64,000 nucleotides of DNA, taken from contig CACOGI010000001.1 of assembly GCA_902626725.1 (NCBI GenBank), positions 62,001 to 126,000 on the forward strand. The letters run 5' to 3'. The DNA comes from an uncultured Pelagibacteraceae bacterium (GTDB lineage: Bacteria; Pseudomonadota; Alphaproteobacteria; Pelagibacterales; Pelagibacteraceae). Every line of letters starts with the position of its first letter. The stretch's first letter is position 1. The position numbers were made by a program, and so were the translations under genes. This document shows positions 54,556 to 62,216 of the stretch, one piece after another. The notes below the pieces were generated by a model, which was given only the letters and a program-made list of their open reading frames with translations, searched no databases and was not told the DNA's origin.

Positions 54556-55293
54556 ATGAAAACATTAGTTATAATTCCTTCAAGGCTTTCAGCTACCAGG
54601 TTACCAGGCAAACCTTTACTTAAAATTAATGGTTTATCAATCATTTCTCATGTTTTTAAAAAAGCTGAAGAGGCAAATATTGGAGAAGTAGTGGTTGCTA
54701 CAGAGGATCAGGAGATTATTGATGATGTCAAAAAAAATGGTGGTCAAGCAATTTTGACAAAAAAACATCACAAAACAGGTACAGACAGAATTTACGAAGC
54801 TTTACAAAAATTTGATAATTCAAAAATTGATTTAGTAATGAACCTTCAAGGAGATGAGCCGTTAATGGATACAGATGATATAAAGAATTTAAATAATAAA
54901 ATGATAAAAAACAAATCTCAATTGGGAACTTTAGCTTCAAAAATTTTTGATAATAAAATATGTAACAATGAAAATGTTGTTAAGGTCACTACAAAAGAAA
55001 ATTTAAATAATTTTAATTTTCCACTGGCACTTAATTTTACAAGAAAAGTATTAGACCATAATGAAAATATCTATCGTCATCTAGGTATATATTGTTATCA
55101 AAAAGATACACTAAAAAGTTTTGTTTCTTACGATCAGTCTTCCAATGAGTTAAAAAGTAAACTAGAACAACTACGCGCTTTAGACAACAATATCTCAATT
55201 AATGTGGCCCTTGCAAAAACATCTCCAATAGGTGTAGATACTAAAGAGGATTTCGTAGCTATAAAAAAAATAATGGAATATAAAGCACTATGA
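54556..55293 (+). CDS. kdsB: CMP-KDO synthetase
   Basis: A 245-residue cytidylyltransferase activating KDO with CTP for LPS core synthesis. The N-terminal VIIPSRLSATRLPGKPL, TGTDRIYEAL and NLQGDEPLM motifs are diagnostic, with the later HLGIYCYQKDTLKSF. It overlaps pheA by 4 bp. Together with kdsD and lptBC it shows that the cell makes KDO-containing LPS. Confidence 0.95.
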   Translation: MKTLVIIPSRLSATRLPGKPLLKINGLSIISHVFKKAEEANIGEVVVATEDQEIIDDVKKNGGQAILTKKHHKTGTDRIYEALQKFDNSKIDLVMNLQGDEPLMDTDDIKNLNNKMIKNKSQLGTLASKIFDNKICNNENVVKVTTKENLNNFNFPLALNFTRKVLDHNENIYRHLGIYCYQKDTLKSFVSYDQSSNELKSKLEQLRALDNNISINVALAKTSPIGVDTKEDFVAIKKIMEYKAL

Positions 55294-56123
55294 CTAAAAT
55301 TTTTTTTCAAGGCACATATGGAGCATACTCACATATGGCGGCTCTATCTATTGAGCCAAAATCAGAGATTATTCCATGTAAGACTTTTGATGAATGTTTT
55401 TTAAATGCTTCTAAAGACCCGACTTCAAAAATTATTATTCCAGAGTCGAACAGAATAACTGGAAACATAGGAATCGAATATCTAATATTTGAATATAGAT
55501 TAAATATTTATTCAGAATATTTTCAAAAAATTGAACATAATTTGTTAGGTATTAACGGTGCTAAAATTTCAGAAATTAAAGACGTATATTCACATGGTCA
55601 GGCACTTTCTCAATGTTCTAAATTTATTAAGTCTCATAATTTTGTTCAACATGTAAGAGCAGATACAGCTGGATCAGCAGAGATGGTATCAAAAAATAAA
55701 GATAAAACGAAAGCAGCAATAGCATCATCATTAAGTGCAGAGACTTATAGTTTGGAAATAATTAAAAAGAATATTGAAAATGCGAAAGGTAATCAAACAA
55801 GATTTTTAATAATGGGAAAAAATATTTTTCAACCAGAATATGAAAGGAAAAAAAAATATATTACTTCTTTTTTATTTAAATTAAAAAGTAAACCCGCGGC
55901 GCTTTATCAATCATTAGGTGGTTTTGCAATTAATGGTGTAAATCTGACAAAATTACAAAGTTACCCTGAAAAAAATACTTTCGACTCATTCTTTTTTTTG
56001 TGTGATCTTGATGGACATATTGAGGAGATTAAAGTCCAAAAATCTCTGGAAGAATTAGGATTACACTGTCAAGATTTTCACGTTCTAGGTGTTTTTGAAG
56101 CTGACAAATTAAGAGAAAAATAA
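55290..56123 (+). CDS. pheA: Prephenate dehydratase
   Basis: A 277-residue single-function enzyme (no chorismate mutase domain) converting prephenate to phenylpyruvate. FQGTYGAYSHMAAL, IIPESNRITGNI, DVYSHGQALSQC and NQTRFLIMGKN belong to the catalytic domain; a C-terminal ACT domain (ITSFLFKLKSKPAALYQSLGGFA onward) should bind phenylalanine for feedback control. It is the last gene before the SRP RNA promoter. Confidence 0.93.
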   Translation: MTKIFFQGTYGAYSHMAALSIEPKSEIIPCKTFDECFLNASKDPTSKIIIPESNRITGNIGIEYLIFEYRLNIYSEYFQKIEHNLLGINGAKISEIKDVYSHGQALSQCSKFIKSHNFVQHVRADTAGSAEMVSKNKDKTKAAIASSLSAETYSLEIIKKNIENAKGNQTRFLIMGKNIFQPEYERKKKYITSFLFKLKSKPAALYQSLGGFAINGVNLTKLQSYPEKNTFDSFFFLCDLDGHIEEIKVQKSLEELGLHCQDFHVLGVFEADKLREK

Positions 56124-56137
56124 AATTTAAACTTTTC

Positions 56138-56167
56138 TTGTGGATCTGAAATTATTACTGCTATAAT
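56138..56167 (+). promoter_or_regulatory. Promoter of the SRP RNA gene
   Basis: TTGTGG (56138-56143) and TATAAT (56162-56167) are separated by 18 bp, and the RNA begins 7 bp after the -10. This is the best-formed promoter in the window. Confidence 0.75.
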
Positions 56168-56173
56168 ACTTTT

Positions 56174-56257
56174 GGAGGCTAGAGGTGGATGCTGCTTGAA
56201 CCCGACCAGATCTTAACGGAAGCAATCGTAGAGACAGTTATTCAGGTTCTAGTCTCC
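56174..56257 (+). ncRNA. ffs: Signal recognition particle 4.5S RNA
   Basis: An 84-nt hairpin RNA whose ends pair (GGAG-G-CTAGA with TCTAG-T-CTCC). The middle has the alphaproteobacterial GCTTGAACCCGACCAG followed by GGAAGCAATCGTA, matching the Ffh-binding internal loops. The apical tetraloop reads TAAC within TCT-TAAC-GGA, not the usual GGAA; it fits the rarer URRC class. It forms the SRP with Ffh and targets membrane proteins to SecYEG/YidC. The position just before dnaX is common in bacteria. Confidence 0.88.
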
Positions 56258-56268
56258 TATAAAAACAT

Positions 56269-57945
56269 ATGAATAAAAATAATAAAGTTTTAGCACTTAA
56301 ATATCGACCGCAAACTTTTAAAGATTTGATAGGCCAAAAGACTATTGTTGAAACAATAGTAAATTCCATCAAAAATGACAAAGCACCTAATGCTTACTTA
56401 TTCACTGGAATAAGGGGTGTTGGAAAAACAACCATTGCTAGGATAGTTGCGAAATCATTAAATTGTTTAAATGGCATAGATAATATCTGTGAGGAAAATT
56501 TCTGTGATAATTGTTTGTCAATATCTAATTCTAGACACATAGATGTTTTGGAGATGGATGCAGCAAGTAAAACTGGTGTGGATGATGTAAGAGATTTAAT
56601 TGAATTTTCTAGATATGGACCAAGTTCATCAAAATATAAAATTTTTATAATTGATGAAGTACATATGTTAAGCAAACAAGCATTCAACGCTTTATTGAAA
56701 ACTCTGGAGGAGCCACCAGACTATATAAAATTTATTTTTGCTACAACAGAAATAAAAAAAATCCCAATAACAGTAGTTTCTAGATGTCAAAGATTTGATT
56801 TATCAAGAATAAAATCATCAGAATTATTTCAGTTTTTACAGGAAGTTACAAAGAAAGAAAACGGCCTTGCCTCAGATGAAGCATTAAAATTAATTGTTAA
56901 AATTTCAGAGGGTTCTGTTAGAGATGCGCTCTCTTTATTAGATAGAGGTTTATTATCAAAAACTGAGGGTAAAGAACTTGATTTAAAACAAGCCCAAAAA
57001 ATATTTGGTTACTTTGATAAGTCGCAATTGATTGATTTATTTAAACTAATTGTTGAGGGTAGACAAAATGAAATATTAGTAATTTATCGAAAAATTTACG
57101 ATCAAGGAGTGGAACCAAAAGTATTTATTAATGATTTTTTAGAGATTTTATATTATCTAAAAAATATTAATCATTTATCTTCTGATAATAATAATTTTGA
57201 TTTAAATGATAGGGAATTTGAAGAAATAAAAAATTTGTCTAATAAGTTAGATAATAAAACTCTTATAATTTTTTGGCAGTTTACTATTAAAACTTTGAAT
57301 GAATTAGATGTTGTGGCGAATCAGAATTTGTCTATAGAGATGTTTTTAATAAGATTGATTTATTTAGTTGGATTAAAAGACTTAAATGAAAAAGTAGTTT
57401 CAGATAGGGATAAGATAGATTTAAACTCTAAAAAAGAAGATAATGAAAAAATAGTTAGAAATTCTCAAATTGAAAAAAAGGCTATAAGCCAGATGAAGAA
57501 TGTAGCTCAGCAGAAAGAAGTAAGTAATAAAATTATTAATAATGAAAACAAAATTCAAAAAAAAGATATTAAAATCAATTCATTTAATGATTTAATTTAT
57601 TTATGCTCTAACCATAAAGAAATTAAATTAAAATATGAATTGGAAAATCATGTCAATTTAGTGAAGTTTGAGAAGGAAAGATTAGAAATTTCTTTTAATG
57701 AAAAGTTAGATAAAAATTTTGTTAAGGAGCTTTCCGCAAAACTTTTAGAATGGACAAATCAAAGATGGATTATTTCCTTTTCTAAGACTGAGGGGAATTA
57801 TTCAATTAAAGAACAAGAAAAAATGAAACAAAAAGATAAATTAATTGAATTTAAAAATTCTAAATTTTTTGGTGATATTAAAAAAAAATTTACCGATATA
57901 GAATTAGTTGAATTTAAAGAGATTGATGGAGAAAAAGATGACTGA
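56269..57945 (+). CDS. dnaX: DNA polymerase III subunit tau/gamma
   Basis: A 558-residue clamp-loader ATPase. Walker A GIRGVGKTT, the zinc module with cysteines in NCLNG...CEENFCDNC, Walker B IFIIDEVHML and SRC motif VVSRCQRFDL are present in the first 180 residues. Domain III ends near residue 380; a charged linker and a C-terminal polymerase-binding region follow. In the linker an in-frame A-AAA-AAG (57474-57480) could give a shortened gamma form of 419 residues. It overlaps ebfC by 8 bp. Confidence 0.95.
   Translation: MNKNNKVLALKYRPQTFKDLIGQKTIVETIVNSIKNDKAPNAYLFTGIRGVGKTTIARIVAKSLNCLNGIDNICEENFCDNCLSISNSRHIDVLEMDAASKTGVDDVRDLIEFSRYGPSSSKYKIFIIDEVHMLSKQAFNALLKTLEEPPDYIKFIFATTEIKKIPITVVSRCQRFDLSRIKSSELFQFLQEVTKKENGLASDEALKLIVKISEGSVRDALSLLDRGLLSKTEGKELDLKQAQKIFGYFDKSQLIDLFKLIVEGRQNEILVIYRKIYDQGVEPKVFINDFLEILYYLKNINHLSSDNNNFDLNDREFEEIKNLSNKLDNKTLIIFWQFTIKTLNELDVVANQNLSIEMFLIRLIYLVGLKDLNEKVVSDRDKIDLNSKKEDNEKIVRNSQIEKKAISQMKNVAQQKEVSNKIINNENKIQKKDIKINSFNDLIYLCSNHKEIKLKYELENHVNLVKFEKERLEISFNEKLDKNFVKELSAKLLEWTNQRWIISFSKTEGNYSIKEQEKMKQKDKLIEFKNSKFFGDIKKKFTDIELVEFKEIDGEKDD
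57474..57480 (+). promoter_or_regulatory. Candidate -1 frameshift site in dnaX
   Basis: The heptamer A AAA AAG is in the zero frame at codons 402-404. Slipping back one base would add 15 codons and stop at TAA 57525-57527. The site lies in the linker after domain III, as in E. coli dnaX. No strong upstream Shine-Dalgarno or downstream hairpin is evident, and A runs are frequent here. Confidence 0.45.
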
Positions 57946-58255
57946 TTTTTCAAAAATTTTAGATAAAGCAAAAGAACTTGAGCAAAAAATGAAAGATAGC
58001 CAAGAAAAAATAAAAAAAATAAGAGCAGAAGGAATATCTGGGTCGAATTCAGTAAAAGTAGTATTAGATGGCGAGGGAGAGATGTGTAAAATCGAGATTT
58101 CAAAAGAAATACTTAAGGAAGAAAAAGGTATAGTCGAAGATTTGATTTTAGCTGCGCATAATAATGCAAAATCTCAATTAAAGACAAAAACCAATGAAGA
58201 AATTACAAAAGCCACTGGTGGATTCGGTATCCCTGGTTTTAAATGGCCTCTTTAA
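57938..58255 (+). CDS. ebfC: Nucleoid-associated protein EbfC/YbaB
   Basis: A 105-residue dimeric DNA-binding protein of the YbaB/EbfC family: an N-terminal long helix (FSKILDKAKELEQKMKDSQE), a beta section with VKVVLDGEGEMCKIEIS, and a C-terminal helix and glycine tail. I start at ATG 57938, overlapping dnaX by 8 bp; the open frame reaches 57908 but only extends into dnaX. The dnaX-ebfC-recR order is standard. Confidence 0.9.
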   Translation: MTDFSKILDKAKELEQKMKDSQEKIKKIRAEGISGSNSVKVVLDGEGEMCKIEISKEILKEEKGIVEDLILAAHNNAKSQLKTKTNEEITKATGGFGIPGFKWPL

Positions 58256-58258
58256 TAA

Positions 58259-58870
58259 ATGCAAGATATTAAAGAAATTGAAGAGTTAATTAAAATTATT
58301 TCTAAGCTACCAGGTCTTGGTCCTAAATCAGCCAAACGAATAGTACTTAAATTAATTAATGAAAAAGATACACTCGTAAAACCACTAGCTAATGTGCTTG
58401 CTCAACTATTTAAGAATGTAACTAGATGTCTTTCATGTGGCTCTTTGAAATCTAATATATCAGGCTGCTTGAACTGTGAAAATAAAAGTGAAAAATTGAA
58501 TAAAATTTGTGTAGTCGAGGACATTGCAGATAAATGGTCTATAGAAAATTCTAATATTTTTAAAGGATATTTTCATATTTTAGGAGGAACTCTATCTTCA
58601 GTAGGAAAAAATAAAGAAGAATTGCTAATAGACTCTCTTGTAGAAAGAGTAAAAAATGAAAAAATAGATGAGGTAATTTTAGCTACAAGTGCTACAGTTG
58701 AAGGGCAAACAACTGCGTATTATATTCAAGATAGTTTAAAAGGCACAAAAACAAAAATTACTAAACTTGCACAAGGTCTTCCGGTGGGAGGTGAAATAGA
58801 AAGTTTAGATGACGGCACTTTATACTCAGCATTTAAATTTAGATCAAATTTAAATTCTAATTCTGATTAG
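58259..58870 (+). CDS. recR: Recombination protein RecR
   Basis: A 203-residue RecFOR-pathway protein. It has an N-terminal helix-hairpin-helix (LPGLGPKSAKRIVL), a four-cysteine zinc motif CLSCGSLKSNISGCLNC, and a TOPRIM domain with ICVVEDIADKW and the HILGGTLS and EVILATSATVEGQTTAYY segments. It helps load RecA at single-strand gaps. The 3' end overlaps the convergent glcB by 14 bp. Confidence 0.95.
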   Translation: MQDIKEIEELIKIISKLPGLGPKSAKRIVLKLINEKDTLVKPLANVLAQLFKNVTRCLSCGSLKSNISGCLNCENKSEKLNKICVVEDIADKWSIENSNIFKGYFHILGGTLSSVGKNKEELLIDSLVERVKNEKIDEVILATSATVEGQTTAYYIQDSLKGTKTKITKLAQGLPVGGEIESLDDGTLYSAFKFRSNLNSNSD

Positions 58871-61016
58871 ATTTTTTTTTTAACCGATTTAAATGTAATA
58901 AAGGCTCAGTATAACCAGATGGTTGTTGCTTTCCTTTAAAAATTAAATCACATGCAGTTTTAAAAGCTATTGAATTTTCAAAATCATCGCTCATTTTGAC
59001 ATAATTTTTATCTCTTTCATTTTGTTTATCTACAACCTTGGCCATTTGTTTCATTATTTCAGTAACTTGAATTTTTGTAGTTATCCCATGATGCAACCAG
59101 TTAGTAATATGCTGAGATGAAATTCTAAGCGTAGCTCTATCTTCCATTAGAAAAGTATTGCTGATATCAGGAACTTTTGAACAACCGATACCTTGATCAA
59201 TCCATCTTACAACATATCCTAATAAAGTTTGAGCGGAATTAGAAATTTCAGAATTTATTTCATCAACTGACCAATTAGGTCTATTAGCAATTGGAATTGT
59301 TAAAAGGTCATCCAATTTCGCTGGTGACCTTGAGGCAATCTTTTTTTGAACTTCAAAAACATCCACTTGGTGATAATGTAGAGCATGTAATGATGCTGCT
59401 GTTGGAGATGGGACCCATGCACAATTCGCTCCAGCTTTAAGGTGACCTATTTTTTCTTCCATCATTTTTTTCATTTCATCTGGAGCAGCCCACATGCCTT
59501 TTCCCACTGCTGCGATTCCAGAAAATCCACATTTTAAACCAATATCTACATTATTGTTCTCATATGCTTGTATCCATTTAGATGTTTTCATATCACCTTT
59601 TTTAATCATAGGTCCTGCTTCCATTGATGTATGCATTTCATCACCAGTTCGATCGAGAAAACCCGTGTTGATAAAAAAAACTCTATTTTTTAAAGCTCTA
59701 ATACATTCTTTCAAATTAGCAGAAGTTCTTCTTTCTTCATCCATAATACCACATTTAATTACATTCTGAGTAATTCCCAATACTTCTTCAACTTTTGTAA
59801 ATATTAAATCTGTAAATGCACATTCCTCAGGGCCATGCATCTTTGGTTTAACAATATAAATAGAACCAGTTCTTGAGTTTTTTTTTTTCTTTAAATCATG
59901 TAATGCAGCAGCAGAGGTGATAAATGCATCCATAATACCTTCAGGCACTTCACTTCCATCTTTTAAAAGAATAGAAGGGTTAGTCATAAGATGACCTACA
60001 TTTCTAACTAATAATAAACTTCTTCCATGTAATTTTAAACCTTTACCATCTTTTGATATATAGCTCCGATCGGGGTTTAATTTTCTTTCTAAATTTTTAC
60101 CATTTTTTTCAAATTGTATTTTTAAATCACCTTTCATTAATCCTAACCAATTTTTATAACATACAATTTTATCTTCACCATCAACAGCAGCTACACTATC
60201 TTCGTTATCACATATTGTTGAAATAGCAGACTCAGCTATAACATCACTTATTCCAGCTATATCGTGAGCAGCACTAAATGCTTTTGGGTTGATTATAATC
60301 TCAAAATGAAGGTTGTTATTCTTTATTATTATCGCATTAGGTTTATTGGCTTCACCCCTGTGGCCAATAAATTTATCTTTATCTTTTAATTTATATTCAT
60401 AATCATCCTTCGAAATTATTAAATTTTTATTAACTATTTTAAGTCCTGCAATATTTTTCCAGCTTGTGCCTTCTATTGGGATGATTTTATCTAAAAATTC
60501 TCTAACATATTTAATCACTTCTTGACCACGAAGTGGGTCGTATCTTTCGCTTCCCCCCTCATCTGACTCAATTATGTTTGTTCCATACAAACTATCATAT
60601 AAACTTACCCACCTTGCATTAGCAGCATTTAAGGAATATCTTGCATTCATTATAGGCACCACTAATTGTGGTCCAGCTATTTTTGAAATTTCTTCATCAA
60701 CATTTTTAGTTTCTATTTTAAAATCTGGTCCTTCTTCTTTTAAATAACCAATCCCCTTTAAAAATTTTTTATATTCATTGATTTCAATATTGTTACCTTT
60801 ATTTTCAATATGCCAATTATCAATTTTTTTTTGTAGAGCCTCTCTGATTTTTATTAACTCATTATTTTTTGGAGTTAATTCGTGAACAACTTTATCAAAT
60901 CCGTCCCAAAATTTTTTAGGGGTAATTTCTGTATTTTTAAGTAATTCATCATTTACAAAAGAAAGTAATTCTTTTGAAACTTTTAGATTATTAACACTCT
61001 CATAATTTTTAGTCAT
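58857..61016 (-). CDS. glcB: Malate synthase G
   Basis: A 719-residue monomeric enzyme condensing glyoxylate with acetyl-CoA to malate. Motifs include VPIMNARYSLNAANARWVSLYDSLYG, the metal-site region DCEDSVAAVDGEDK-like ICDNEDSVAAVDGEDK, RSLLLVRNVGHLM, IMDEERRTSANLKECIRAL, and FLDRTGDEMHTS. It lets the cell use glyoxylate. In some SAR11 a glycine riboswitch precedes malate synthase; the 99 bp upstream here has no such structure. It is divergent from accA. Confidence 0.95.
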   Translation of the reverse strand: MTKNYESVNNLKVSKELLSFVNDELLKNTEITPKKFWDGFDKVVHELTPKNNELIKIREALQKKIDNWHIENKGNNIEINEYKKFLKGIGYLKEEGPDFKIETKNVDEEISKIAGPQLVVPIMNARYSLNAANARWVSLYDSLYGTNIIESDEGGSERYDPLRGQEVIKYVREFLDKIIPIEGTSWKNIAGLKIVNKNLIISKDDYEYKLKDKDKFIGHRGEANKPNAIIIKNNNLHFEIIINPKAFSAAHDIAGISDVIAESAISTICDNEDSVAAVDGEDKIVCYKNWLGLMKGDLKIQFEKNGKNLERKLNPDRSYISKDGKGLKLHGRSLLLVRNVGHLMTNPSILLKDGSEVPEGIMDAFITSAAALHDLKKKKNSRTGSIYIVKPKMHGPEECAFTDLIFTKVEEVLGITQNVIKCGIMDEERRTSANLKECIRALKNRVFFINTGFLDRTGDEMHTSMEAGPMIKKGDMKTSKWIQAYENNNVDIGLKCGFSGIAAVGKGMWAAPDEMKKMMEEKIGHLKAGANCAWVPSPTAASLHALHYHQVDVFEVQKKIASRSPAKLDDLLTIPIANRPNWSVDEINSEISNSAQTLLGYVVRWIDQGIGCSKVPDISNTFLMEDRATLRISSQHITNWLHHGITTKIQVTEIMKQMAKVVDKQNERDKNYVKMSDDFENSIAFKTACDLIFKGKQQPSGYTEPLLHLNRLKKKSNQN

Positions 61017-61091
61017 AAAATATTATTTAAAACTACAGTAAAATTAAGTCAAATAATTAATAGTAGCATTGACATTTTGTTGTCATTTTTC

Positions 61092-61110
61092 ATACTTATG
61101 CAATAAGTAT
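61092..61110. promoter_or_regulatory. Perfect inverted repeat before accA
   Basis: ATACTTAT, a 3-bp centre, then ATAAGTAT: 8-bp arms in the gap between divergent glcB and accA, ending 5 bp before the accA ATG. It could be an operator or an mRNA hairpin over the accA translation start. A second, shorter inverted repeat (TGACA/TGTCA) lies about 15 bp further left. Confidence 0.45.
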
Positions 61111-61115
61111 TTAAT

Positions 61116-62216
61116 ATGAAAAATTATCTCAATTTTGAAACAGATATAAAAAATTTAGAAAATGAGTTAGAAAAACTAAAAGACCCTTTTAACGAGGAGG
61201 GACTTTCTGAAGTGGATACTCAAAAGATTTCTAATATCCAGCAAGAAATTGATTTAAAATTAAAAACAATTTACGATAACCTCGATCCTTGGCAGACCAC
61301 TATGGTTGCTCGACACGAAGATAGGCCAAAATCAAAATTTTTTATTGATAACTTGTTTGAAGATTTTATTTCATTATCTGGTGATAGAAACTATGGAGAA
61401 GATAAATCTGTAATTGCAGGTTTTGCAAAGTTTGAACAAAAATCTGTTTTAGTGATCGGTCAAGAAAAAGGAGACAATCTTGAAAATAGAATCCAAAGAA
61501 ATTTTGGAATGATGAGACCCGAGGGTTATAGAAAAACAATTAGACTCATGAATTTAGCTAACAAGTTTGGAATTCCAATTATATCTTTTATTGATACTCC
61601 TGGCGCTTATCCAGGTGTTGGGGCCGAGGAGCGAGGACAAGCAGAGGCGATAGCGAAATCAATTGAATGCTGCATGAACTTAACGGTACCCACTATAGCA
61701 ATTATTATTGGCGAGGGCGGTTCTGGTGGAGCCATAGCATTGGCTTCATCCAATAAAGTTATCATGTTAGAAAATTCAATCTATTCGGTAATTTCTCCAG
61801 AAGGATGTGCTACAATACTTTGGAGAGATCCAAAAAAAATGCTAGAGGCTGCAGAAGCGATGAAGTTATCAGCAAAAGATTTATTGAATTTAAAAATTAT
61901 CGATGAAATTATTAATGAACCAGTTGGAGGAGCTCATAGAGATAAGAATAAAATACTGGAAAATGTTAAGACTTCATTAAGTCAGAATTTAAATTTATTT
62001 GATGGGATGAGTGGAGATGAAATCTTAATACAAAGAAAAAATAAATTTTTAAAAATTGGAAGAGAAAAAGGATTCATTGATAATCCAGAAGAAATCAGTG
62101 ATTTAAATAAAACTACGAACAAGTTTAGTTTTGATGTTCAATTTTTAAAAGATAATAAAATAAAAGTTTTTATAACTTTAGCCATAGTAGCTATTTTATC
62201 TTTTTTAATACTATAG
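61116..62216 (+). CDS. accA: Acetyl-CoA carboxylase carboxyltransferase subunit alpha with membrane tail
   Basis: A 366-residue subunit that pairs with AccD. The core (about residues 1-319) has an N-terminal helical region, LSGDRNYGEDKSVIAGFA, GMMRPEGYRKTIRLM, FIDTPGAYPGVGAEERGQ, GEGGSGGAIAL and a C-terminal FLKIGREKGF where AccA usually ends (near 317-320 residues). About 47 extra residues follow, ending in a hydrophobic helix (VFITLAIVAILSFLIL) directly at the C-terminus. This would anchor the enzyme to the inner membrane. The 3' end overlaps secA by 6 bp. Confidence 0.93.
   Translation: MKNYLNFETDIKNLENELEKLKDPFNEEGLSEVDTQKISNIQQEIDLKLKTIYDNLDPWQTTMVARHEDRPKSKFFIDNLFEDFISLSGDRNYGEDKSVIAGFAKFEQKSVLVIGQEKGDNLENRIQRNFGMMRPEGYRKTIRLMNLANKFGIPIISFIDTPGAYPGVGAEERGQAEAIAKSIECCMNLTVPTIAIIIGEGGSGGAIALASSNKVIMLENSIYSVISPEGCATILWRDPKKMLEAAEAMKLSAKDLLNLKIIDEIINEPVGGAHRDKNKILENVKTSLSQNLNLFDGMSGDEILIQRKNKFLKIGREKGFIDNPEEISDLNKTTNKFSFDVQFLKDNKIKVFITLAIVAILSFLIL

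Noticed and set aside
61017-61115. Glycine riboswitch before glcB
   Set aside because: Expected from SAR11 literature, but no tandem aptamer-like helices or conserved purine-rich core are present in this short gap.
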